NCBI GenBank assembly: GCA_017561935.1
Contig: JAFZBE010000061.1
Span: forward strand, 17,350-81,349
DNA length: 64,000 nt
Reading direction: 5' to 3'
Source: Bacteroidales bacterium
Lineage (GTDB): Bacteria; Bacteroidota; Bacteroidia; Bacteroidales; UBA3663
The position numbers and the translations under genes are program-made. Position 1 is the stretch's first letter. The number at the start of each line of letters is the position of its first letter. The notes beneath the pieces are model-generated. The model searched no databases. It was not told the origin of the DNA and saw only the letters and a list, made by a program, of their open reading frames with translations. Of the stretch, positions 56,888 through 64,000 are shown one piece after another.

Positions 56888-57746
56888 GAATCGACGCTAT
56901 ACTGATTACGCTAAACGTTCCGAACAAGTGGGCCCTATGTCCTTCAACGACAAGGTCCATGCCAAGAAGAACCTCGGACAGCATTTCCTCACCGACCTTT
57001 CCATTGCTGAACGTATTGCCGACACACTGCAAGATTATCGGCAACTCCCTGTCCTTGAGGTAGGTCCAGGTATGGGTGTGCTCACGCAGTTCCTGATCCA
57101 GAAAGGCTACAACTTGAAAGTAGTTGAGCTCGACGGAGAATCGGTAACCTACCTGCGCCTCCATTATCCCAGTTCGCTCGACAAACGAATCATCGAAGCC
57201 GACTTCCTCAAACTTCCCCTCGATGGCCCTGAAGTTTTCGATGGTCAACCTTTTGCACTCATCGGCAACTATCCCTACAACATCTCCTCGCAGATCTTCT
57301 TCCGCGTGGTCGATTACCGCGACCTCATTCCCATCTGTTCGGGCATGATACAGAAGGAGGTAGCTGAGCGCCTGGCTGCCAAGCCAGGATCAAAGACCTA
57401 CGGTGTTCTCTCGGTGCTTATCCAAGTATGGTACGATATAGAATATTGCTTTACCGTTCCACCTGGGGTGTTCAATCCGCCGCCCAAGGTACAAAGCGCC
57501 GTTATCAAGATGACACGAAATAGCGTGAGGGAATTGCCTTGTGACGAGAAGGATTTTCGCACCCTTGTCAAAAATGCTTTTGGTACACGCCGCAAGACTC
57601 TCCGCAACTGCCTGCGTTCCCTCGTTCAAGAATGGCAACCCAACAACTATGCAGCCATCTTGCAGGACCCCCTCTTCGACAAGCGTGCCGAACAGCTCTC
57701 CATACAGGATTTTATCGACCTAACGGTTAGACTAAAAAATGATTGA
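56877..57746 (+). CDS. rsmA: 16S rRNA dimethyladenosine transferase
   Basis: 289 residues. AKKNLGQHFLTD starts the family domain; LEVGPGMGVLT binds S-adenosylmethionine; NYPYNISSQI is the catalytic NLPY-like motif. It dimethylates two adjacent adenines near the 16S 3' end during ribosome assembly. The start is uncertain: 56877 has AGGA upstream but overlaps the epimerase; the ATG at 56937 avoids the overlap and drops 20 non-conserved residues. The end overlaps dnaG by 8 bases. Confidence 0.93.
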   Translation: MNHKNRRYTDYAKRSEQVGPMSFNDKVHAKKNLGQHFLTDLSIAERIADTLQDYRQLPVLEVGPGMGVLTQFLIQKGYNLKVVELDGESVTYLRLHYPSSLDKRIIEADFLKLPLDGPEVFDGQPFALIGNYPYNISSQIFFRVVDYRDLIPICSGMIQKEVAERLAAKPGSKTYGVLSVLIQVWYDIEYCFTVPPGVFNPPPKVQSAVIKMTRNSVRELPCDEKDFRTLVKNAFGTRRKTLRNCLRSLVQEWQPNNYAAILQDPLFDKRAEQLSIQDFIDLTVRLKND

Positions 57747-59817
57747 CCAACAAACCATCGACAAAGTCATCGACACCGCCCAGATTGTCGATGTTGTCTC
57801 AGATTTCGTGACGCTACGACGTCGCGGAGTCAACTATATCGGTTTGTGTCCTTTCCACCCCGACAAGTCGCCATCTTTCAACGTATCGCCTGCCAAGAAT
57901 ATCTGCAAGTGCTTCTCGTGTGGTGAAGGGGGATCACCTGTCACCTTCCTGATGAAGAAAGAGCAGATGACGTTTTACGAGGCCATCCGTTGGCTTGGCA
58001 AAAAATATGGCATCGAGGTCGAAGACAAAAAGATGAACGATGAGGAACGGCAGCAGCAAACCGACCGAGAAGGCATGTTCAATCTCAATGAATTTGCCCA
58101 AAAGTGCTTCGAGGAAGATCTCTTCAATACTCCTGAGGGACGCAACATAGGTCTTGCCTATTTCCGCGAACGCGGCATCCAGGACGCCACCATACATCGC
58201 TATCATCTCGGCTATGCACTTGAAGCAAAGGATAATTTTGCACGACGCGCTTTAGAGCGTGGCCATAAACGCGAATATCTGCTTGATGGAACGGGCGTAG
58301 GACTATGTTACGGCGACGACCCCAGGAAGACACCCATCTGTCGTTTTGCCGGTCGCGTCATCTTCCCTCATCATTCCCTTTCGGGCAAATGTATCGCCTT
58401 CGGTGGACGTATCCTTCAGCGTGTCGATCATGCTTTCAAGAAATACGTCAATTCACCCGAATCGGCCATCTACCACAAGTCAGACTTGCCTTACGGCCTG
58501 TTCGAAGCCAAGAACGAAATGGCTAAGCAGGACCTCTGTTACGTAGTTGAAGGCAATGTCGATGTGCTTAGTATGTCGCAGGCCGGATTCCAGAACGTTA
58601 TCGCAGCCTCGGGAACAGCATTGACTTCGGAACATATCCGCATCATCAAGCGCTTCACACGCAACTGTGCCCTCATGTTTGATGCCGATAACGCAGGTAT
58701 CACAGCAGCCATCAAGAGCATCGACCTCCTTTTGCTTGAAGGCATGAATGTCAGCATCATTACCCTGCCCGAAGGCGAAGACCCCGACTCGTTCTGCCGT
58801 AAGCATTCGAGCGAAGAAGTCAGTGCCTACTTCAAGGCAAACATGCAGGACTTCATCTCGTTCAAGATTAAGACACTACTTAAGGATGTCAACACCTTAG
58901 ACCCTTACGCCATGGCGAAAGTGGCTCAAAGCGTGTGCAACAGTGTGGCCCTCATTGCCGACCCCATCACCAGCTCCATCCTTGTCGGAAGAGTAGCACA
59001 AAGCCTCAGACTCAGCGAGCAGCAGACCATGCGATACGTCAACCAAGCCAAGCAGAACAACTACCAGGCCGAAGTTCGACGAATGGAAGTCGAAATGCGA
59101 CGTGAACAGGCTGCACGCGAGCGTGAAGAACTCGGCGTAACGAAACCCGCCGTTTTAACTCCCTCAAACAACTCGGATTACTCCGAGTCTTCCGAGAATT
59201 CGGATAAACCAGAGAGCCCTCAACCCACTCCTGCACAACCTCGTCCCTCCTACGTTTCCCGTCTCACCGATCGTTTCGAGCGCAACATCATCAAGCATAT
59301 CGTGCGACATGGCGGAGAAACCTTTACATTCTCTTATTTCAACGAGGCCGAGAAAAAGCAGGAAAACGTTGAGGTACGTGTCATCGACTTTGTTTACAAC
59401 GAACTCAACGCCGACGAGGTAGTTTTCCAGCATCCCCTTTATGCACGGATGTTCAACCAAGCGCTCGATGCATCGGCCAACATTGACGTTCCGTGGGATA
59501 GTGTCAAGTTCTTCAGCAACATATTCGACGATCCCGAAGTGCAGCAAACGGCCATCAACCTTATGCAGGATCGCTATGACGCACTCGGTGTTGCGCAAAA
59601 TGTCGAACGCATCGACATACTCGTTCCTCGCTCCATCCTCGAACTAAAGAATTGCATCCTCGAGCAGCAGATTGACAACATTACCCAAGAGCTCCGCACA
59701 ACCTCCGACCCTGTCAAGTGCAACGAACTTATGCAAGCACTCAACGAAAAGATCTTCATCAAGAAATCTTTCGACAAGGAACTGGGCGAACGAGTCATAA
59801 TACCTAGCCGCAGATAG
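57739..59817 (+). CDS. dnaG: DNA primase
   Basis: 692 residues. The zinc ribbon uses C37, H40, C58 and C61. The RNA polymerase domain has FAGRVIFPHHSLSGK; TOPRIM shows VVEGNVDVLSM and LMFDADNAG. After a Pro/Ser-rich linker (about 475-505; SENSDKPESPQPTPAQP) comes a helical C-terminal domain that should bind DnaB. It makes RNA primers for replication. It overlaps rsmA. Confidence 0.97.
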   Translation: MIDQQTIDKVIDTAQIVDVVSDFVTLRRRGVNYIGLCPFHPDKSPSFNVSPAKNICKCFSCGEGGSPVTFLMKKEQMTFYEAIRWLGKKYGIEVEDKKMNDEERQQQTDREGMFNLNEFAQKCFEEDLFNTPEGRNIGLAYFRERGIQDATIHRYHLGYALEAKDNFARRALERGHKREYLLDGTGVGLCYGDDPRKTPICRFAGRVIFPHHSLSGKCIAFGGRILQRVDHAFKKYVNSPESAIYHKSDLPYGLFEAKNEMAKQDLCYVVEGNVDVLSMSQAGFQNVIAASGTALTSEHIRIIKRFTRNCALMFDADNAGITAAIKSIDLLLLEGMNVSIITLPEGEDPDSFCRKHSSEEVSAYFKANMQDFISFKIKTLLKDVNTLDPYAMAKVAQSVCNSVALIADPITSSILVGRVAQSLRLSEQQTMRYVNQAKQNNYQAEVRRMEVEMRREQAAREREELGVTKPAVLTPSNNSDYSESSENSDKPESPQPTPAQPRPSYVSRLTDRFERNIIKHIVRHGGETFTFSYFNEAEKKQENVEVRVIDFVYNELNADEVVFQHPLYARMFNQALDASANIDVPWDSVKFFSNIFDDPEVQQTAINLMQDRYDALGVAQNVERIDILVPRSILELKNCILEQQIDNITQELRTTSDPVKCNELMQALNEKIFIKKSFDKELGERVIIPSRR

Positions 59818-59849
59818 AACATTTGTTCTTGTTAGCGACTATCAAAGGC

Positions 59850-59887
59850 ACAAAAAGAGCCACCCTTTTCGGGGTGGCTCTTTTTGT
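59850..59887. terminator. bidirectional terminator between dnaG and a Na/Pi cotransporter gene
   Basis: Perfect 16-bp stem (ACAAAAAGAGCCACCC with GGGTGGCTCTTTTTGT) and a 6-base TTTTCG loop, with T-runs on both strands. Serves both convergent genes. Confidence 0.92.
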
Positions 59888-59905
59888 AAATTATCCTGAA
59901 AAGAA

Positions 59906-61654
59906 TTACTGATCGCGCTGACGAACTCCTGTGCGAGCTTCGACAACATTCACTACATAGTCGGCCAGCTTCTCGCACTCGTTCACGAGGTCGATGTAGG
60001 TCGTACCTTCAGCATAGGTGTATGCGTGGTTATTGACGTCATTGATGTTCTGCGCCTTCAGCTGGTTGCGGAAGTTGTTAATCTCGTTCTCAAGATTGAA
60101 TGTCAAATTCACGTCGTAATCCTCCTTGCGCCCTGACATGAGCTGGTTCATGTAAGTAAGTGATTGGTCGGTGAGCGAAATCATCTGATACAAACGCTCA
60201 TACTGCTTTTCGGTGAAGTGCTCCTGCTTGTTGGCGAACTTGCGATTGATAGTACGTGCCATGTTAAAGCACGAGTCACCGATACTCTCCAACTCACTAA
60301 CTTCGCGCAGCATCGCACGAATCTTGCCCTTGGTCTCATCGCTGAGGTGTGCATCGCTGACCTGTTCAAGGTATTGACCAATCTCGAGCTCCATATTGTC
60401 GCTGATGCCTTCATACTTCTCAATACGCGAATAGAGTTTGTTGAGATTCGCCTCTCGATTCTTGTCATCGTTGAAAGCACTCGACGAGAGGTAAAGCAGG
60501 TCCTTTACCATGCCGAACATTCGTTGCATACGTTCCGAGAACGATGATATTTCCTTCTGAGCCTCAAGCACCGAGAGTTCTGGTGTCCTCATGAAACCTG
60601 CAGTAATGAAGTGCAGGCGGAAGTCCTCTTCCTCATCAACACGCTTGGGTTTGATTACCCAACAAACAATCTTCTCGATCAGAGGGATAAACCAGATAAG
60701 GATAAAGGTGTTGATCACATTGAATGTGGTATGGAAGGCAGCAAGTACGAAACTTAGCTTAGCAGCATTGCCAAGGAATGTGGTAGCATCAACAGCCTCC
60801 TTGGTCATGTTGACATCATAACCTACCCAACCGCAAACCATATTGATGAATGGACGGAAGACGAAGAGGATCCAAATAACGCCAAACACATTGAAAAACA
60901 TGTGGGCAAATGCAGCGCGGCGAGCTTGTGTATTGGCCGACATAGCTGCCAGATTCGACGTAATGGTCGTGCCGATGTTCTCACCCAGTACGAGTGCAAT
61001 GCCCTGATAGATAGGCAGAGCTCCACTCGAACAGAGAATCATCGTGATGGCCATCACAGCAGCACTCGACTGCACACAGAACGTTAAGATACCACCCAAC
61101 AGCAGGAAGACGATGGAAGTGAGGAACGACGTCGGATCGAACGAAGCGAAGAAGTTGAGTAGTGACTCGTTCTCGCCAAGATTCATCTCTGTGCCCGTCA
61201 TACGCAATGTACCCAATCCAAGGAGCAAGAATGACAAGCCAAAGAGGAAATCGCCAAAGTAGCGATGCTTCTTCATGTAGATGAGGATGATGCCGATAAA
61301 GAAAGCCGGATAGACGACCGATGTAATGTCGAACGACATACCTGCAGACATAATCCATGCCGTCAGCGTAGTACCAATATTGGCTCCCATGATGACCGAG
61401 ATGGCTTGAGCCAAGGTAAGCAGACCGGCATTGACGAACGAAACCGTCATCACGGTTGTCGCTGTTGATGACTGGACGGAGGCTGTAACCAGCATACCCG
61501 TCAACATTCCAGTAAATCGATTGGTGGTCATGGCTCCTAATACATGGCGCAACTGTGGACCTGCCATCTTCTGTAAGGCATCACTCATGGTCTTCATACC
61601 GAACATCAGCAAGGCCAATGAGCCGAGGAGCTTAAGGATAATCCAGATAGACAT
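59906..61654 (-). CDS. Na/Pi cotransporter family protein, tandem copy 1
   Basis: 582 residues. Membrane part with QSSTATT and QSSAAVM repeats, plus a PhoU-like tail (VSELESIGDSCFNMARTINRKFA). The sequence is almost collinear with the neighbour at 61923-63659, including LMFGMKTMSDALQKMAGPQLRHVLG against LMFGMKSMSDALQK. Likely phosphate transport. It has its own promoter element and a terminator behind it. Confidence 0.92.
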   Translation of the reverse strand: MSIWIILKLLGSLALLMFGMKTMSDALQKMAGPQLRHVLGAMTTNRFTGMLTGMLVTASVQSSTATTVMTVSFVNAGLLTLAQAISVIMGANIGTTLTAWIMSAGMSFDITSVVYPAFFIGIILIYMKKHRYFGDFLFGLSFLLLGLGTLRMTGTEMNLGENESLLNFFASFDPTSFLTSIVFLLLGGILTFCVQSSAAVMAITMILCSSGALPIYQGIALVLGENIGTTITSNLAAMSANTQARRAAFAHMFFNVFGVIWILFVFRPFINMVCGWVGYDVNMTKEAVDATTFLGNAAKLSFVLAAFHTTFNVINTFILIWFIPLIEKIVCWVIKPKRVDEEEDFRLHFITAGFMRTPELSVLEAQKEISSFSERMQRMFGMVKDLLYLSSSAFNDDKNREANLNKLYSRIEKYEGISDNMELEIGQYLEQVSDAHLSDETKGKIRAMLREVSELESIGDSCFNMARTINRKFANKQEHFTEKQYERLYQMISLTDQSLTYMNQLMSGRKEDYDVNLTFNLENEINNFRNQLKAQNINDVNNHAYTYAEGTTYIDLVNECEKLADYVVNVVEARTGVRQRDQ

Positions 61655-61723
61655 TTGTTCTCTGTTTTATAGTGTGGTTATTTCTAATCGAAGGATATAT
61701 AACTCTCGTCGATAAGCACGCTG

Positions 61724-61731
61724 CAAAGATA
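61724..61731 (-). promoter_or_regulatory. -7 element TATCTTTG of tandem copy 1
   Basis: Matches TAnnTTTG, about 70 bases upstream of the start at 61654. No TTTG at -33. Confidence 0.55.
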
Positions 61732-61870
61732 CTGAATTATTTTTAAATAATCGAAAAAAAAATAAAATATTTGTGAATTATTATTTGTTTCAACAGGTCT
61801 TCTGCTGTATTTTTCATGATTTTGTATCATTTAAATTAATAAATATGGTGATTCCCTATAAAAACAATTG

Positions 61871-61902
61871 ACCCCCATAACCATTTTAAAGGCCATGGGG
61901 AC
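61871..61902 (-). terminator. weak terminator hairpin after tandem copy 2
   Basis: CCCCAT / ATGGGG stem (61873-61878 and 61895-61900) with partly paired interior, 20 bases after the stop on the minus strand, followed by a poor T-run. The rest of the gap up to 61723 shows nothing else. Confidence 0.4.
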
Positions 61903-61922
61903 CAACTAGAGCTATCCTGTTC

Positions 61923-63659
61923 TCAGTTATTCTTCTGTCGAACACCAGTTCGAGCCTCGACGACATTCACCACATAATCGCCCAACTTCTCACACTCATT
62001 TACAAGGTCAATGTAGATGGTGCCTTCGGCGTATGTGTATTCGTGGTTGTTTACGTCGAAGATGTTCTGTGCCTTCAGATGGTTACGGTAGTTGTTGATT
62101 TCGCTTTCGAGGTTGAACGATTGGTTAATGTCGTAATCCTCCTTCCTGCCGCTCATAAGCCTGTTCATGTATGAAAGAGCGTGGTCGATGAGCCCAATCA
62201 TCTGATATAGGCGTTCATACTGCTTTTCAATGAAGTGATCCTGTTTGGCGGCAAACTTACGATTGATTGTACGAGCCATATTATAACAGGAGTCGCCGAT
62301 ACTCTCGAGTTCGCTCACCTCACGCAACATCGCTCGTATCGTGCCTTTTGTCTCGTCACTGAGGTGGGCATCGCTTACGCTTTCGAGGTATTGGGCAATC
62401 TCAAGCTCCATGTTGTCACTAATTTTTTCGTACTTCTCGATACGTGAAAATAGCTTTGTGAACTCCGTTTCTCGATTCTTGTCTTTGTTAAGCACACTCG
62501 ACGAAAGGTTCAGTAGGTCTTTGACCATGCCGAACATACGCTGCATGCGTTCAGCAAACGCACAAATTTCCTTCTCTGCCTCCAGCACTGAAAGCTCAGG
62601 AGTCTTCATCACACCAGCAGTAATAAAGTGCAACTTGAAATCCTCCTCTTCGCCATCGGCAGTCTTGGGACGGATGACTTTGCATACAAAACGTTCGATG
62701 AAAGGCACAAACCAAATCAACAGCAGAGTATTCGAAACATTAAATGCCGAGTGGAAAGCAGCAAGTGCCATGGAAGCCTTGGTGGCAAACGAAGGGTCAG
62801 TATATGGCATGTCACGGTCAAAACCTACGATGCTGAAAACTGTGTTTGTAAATGGATTTAGCAAAAGGATGACCCAAAGCACACCGAGACAGTTGCAACT
62901 CAGATGGGCAAATGCAGCACGTCGGGCCGACGTATTGGCCGAGAGGGCGACAATATTCGAAGTGATGGTCGTTCCGATATTTTCGCCAAGAACGAGCATA
63001 ATACCTTGGTCAATATGGAGCACACCTGTCGAACAGAGCGTCATAGTGATGGCCATAATAGCTGCCGAAGACTGTACGCAGAGCGTCAGAACGGTACCCA
63101 TCAGCAAGAAGAGCAGCGACGTCCACACACTGGCATTGTTGAAATGCTGAAAGAAATTATGTACGACATCAGCATACTCACCTGTGACAGCCTCCGATCC
63201 TGTTGCCCTCAAGGTGCCGAGTCCAAGGAATAGGAAAGCCACGCCAAAGAGAAAGTCTCCCATGATTCGATGCTTCTTCATGTAGATGAGGATGATACCG
63301 AAGAAGAACATCGGATAAACGTAGTCCGTAATATTGAACGAGAATCCCAACGACATGATCCATGCCGTGACTGTTGTTCCGATGTGGGCTCCGAGGATAA
63401 CGCTGATAGCCTGAACCAACGTCAATAATCCTGCGTTGACAAACGATACAGTCATCAGCGTAGTCGCTGTCGAGCTTTGGACAGCAGCTGTGACAAAGAT
63501 TCCTGTCAACATACCAGTGAAACGATTAGTGGTCATAGCACCCAACACATGGCGCAGTTGTGGACCTGCCATTTTTTGCAGCGCATCGCTCATCGACTTC
63601 ATGCCAAACATGAGCAGAGCCAAAGACCCCAGTAGTTTGAAAATAATCAAGGCGGACAT
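61923..63659 (-). CDS. Na/Pi cotransporter family protein, tandem copy 2
   Basis: 578 residues, closely similar to the copy at 59906-61654 over the full length (same QSSTATT and QSSAAIM blocks, PhoU-like tail with SELESIGDSCYNMARTINRKFA). The ATG at 63659 matches the neighbour's start; a longer in-frame start at 63734 would lie upstream of the promoter element. Phosphate transport is expected, possibly with a different affinity or direction. Confidence 0.92.
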   Translation of the reverse strand: MSALIIFKLLGSLALLMFGMKSMSDALQKMAGPQLRHVLGAMTTNRFTGMLTGIFVTAAVQSSTATTLMTVSFVNAGLLTLVQAISVILGAHIGTTVTAWIMSLGFSFNITDYVYPMFFFGIILIYMKKHRIMGDFLFGVAFLFLGLGTLRATGSEAVTGEYADVVHNFFQHFNNASVWTSLLFLLMGTVLTLCVQSSAAIMAITMTLCSTGVLHIDQGIMLVLGENIGTTITSNIVALSANTSARRAAFAHLSCNCLGVLWVILLLNPFTNTVFSIVGFDRDMPYTDPSFATKASMALAAFHSAFNVSNTLLLIWFVPFIERFVCKVIRPKTADGEEEDFKLHFITAGVMKTPELSVLEAEKEICAFAERMQRMFGMVKDLLNLSSSVLNKDKNRETEFTKLFSRIEKYEKISDNMELEIAQYLESVSDAHLSDETKGTIRAMLREVSELESIGDSCYNMARTINRKFAAKQDHFIEKQYERLYQMIGLIDHALSYMNRLMSGRKEDYDINQSFNLESEINNYRNHLKAQNIFDVNNHEYTYAEGTIYIDLVNECEKLGDYVVNVVEARTGVRQKNN

Positions 63660-63694
63660 TACGTAATATTGTTTATGATGATATAATAAGAGTG

Positions 63695-63702
63695 CAAAGA
63701 TA
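63695..63702 (-). promoter_or_regulatory. -7 element TATCTTTG of tandem copy 2
   Basis: Matches TAnnTTTG, 36 bases upstream of the start at 63659. It excludes the longer reading-frame start. No TTTG at -33. Confidence 0.6.
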
Positions 63703-63858
63703 CAGATTATTTTCCGATTATCGAAATAATGCATCAGTTTTATGAGTTTTATTTCGATAATTGCTGGAATTTCATCCGAATTGTATATTTCATAGGAAAT
63801 TTTCTGGCAAGAAGAATTAAAAGTTATCGATCCAAATCAACAACTCCTACCCAAAACG

Positions 63859-63896
63859 AAAAAAAAGAGACCCGAGCTATAGCAACTCGGGTCTCT
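63859..63896 (-). terminator. rRNA operon terminator
   Basis: Stem GAGACCCGAG / CTCGGGTCTC (63867-63876 and 63886-63895), followed on the minus strand by eight T (63859-63866). It lies just behind the 5S rRNA 3' end. Confidence 0.9.
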
Positions 63897-63902
63897 CATG
63901 TA

Positions 63903-64000
63903 AGGTGGCGGCTTCCTACTCTCCCACTTTCGTAGTACCATCGGCGTTACAAGGTTTAACTTCTCTGTTCGGAATGGTAAGAGGTGGAGCCCTTGTGCTA
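63903..64000 (-). rRNA. rrf: 5S ribosomal RNA, 3' part
   Basis: On the minus strand the sequence reads CCACCTCTTACCATTCCGAA, then CAGAGAAGTTAAACC, CGCCGATGGTACT and GTGGGAGAGTAGG, the conserved 5S core. The 5' end lies beyond the window; about 100 of some 110 bases are present. The 3' boundary is set at the end of the closing helix and may be off by a few bases. The 23S and 16S genes should lie to the right. Confidence 0.93.

Noticed and set aside
1..64000. CRISPR arrays, prophage, tRNA genes
   Set aside because: I saw no regularly spaced repeats, no phage structural genes and no cloverleaf-like sequence in the gaps.

Overview
The window looks like a chromosomal segment of a Bacteroidales bacterium, most like Prevotella/Prevotellaceae. 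Three things point there. First, many promoters carry the Bacteroidetes -7 element TAnnTTTG, several with TTTG 19-20 bases upstream. Second, several lineage-typical families occur (DUF5686, DUF4254, DUF1599, the BT_3928-like DoxX family, DUF5715, a standalone AICAR transformylase, PPi-dependent phosphofructokinase). Third, one protein ends in a putative type IX secretion sorting domain. The species cannot be fixed from this sequence. I see no phage, insertion sequence, CRISPR array or tRNA. The window starts inside a TMEM43-like gene and ends inside a 5S rRNA gene.

Layout. 1-3300: three translationally coupled genes (TMEM43-like membrane protein, small VanZ-like membrane protein, membrane-anchored CbxX/SpoVK-type AAA+ ATPase), then a secreted YARHG-domain protein. 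3360-5560 (minus): a ThrE-type exporter, then a fusion of a SpoT-like HD hydrolase with methionine sulfoxide reductase A. 5700-6330: a DUF2271 lipoprotein. 6600-11340 (minus): a run of HU-like protein, DUF1599, DoxX-like protein, triosephosphate isomerase, SPOR protein and a YpfJ-type zinc metallopeptidase. 11500-17660: a ClpC-type unfoldase and a large secreted CotH/lamin-tail protein. 17770-25780 (minus): an envelope run of DUF59 protein, LpxH, nucleotidyltransferase, DUF5686 outer-membrane protein, glycosyltransferase, GH18 lipoprotein and acyltransferase-like membrane protein. 25900-27770: argS. 27870-33820 (minus): holA, UDP-glucose dehydrogenase, ACT protein, PFL/UPF0210 protein and an MG2-like surface protein. 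33860-34320: a small HsdR_N-type protein whose 3' end overlaps ftsE antisense.

34220-42820 (minus): topoisomerase III (topB) on its own promoter, then lptD followed by hisH-hisA-hisF-hisIE-ftsE. 42990-49610 (plus): DUF4254, a heptosyltransferase-like GT9, an orphan LytTR response regulator, a Na/Pi cotransporter, thymidine kinase and a 660-residue protein that may be a divergent tubulin-like protein. 49820-52820 (minus): an M15-like peptidase and an (alpha/alpha)6-barrel glycosidase lipoprotein. 52950-59820 (plus): AICAR transformylase, PPi-PFK, dipeptide epimerase, rsmA and dnaG. 59900-63660 (minus): two tandem Na/Pi cotransporter paralogues, then the rRNA operon terminator and the 3' part of 5S rRNA.

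Most of this is core genome: central metabolism, LPS and envelope construction, replication and translation. The most unusual items are the TMEM43/VanZ-like/AAA+ cassette, the HD-MsrA fusion, the large protein coupled to thymidine kinase, and the antisense ftsE/HsdR_N overlap. All functional calls come from reading motifs; no database search was run.
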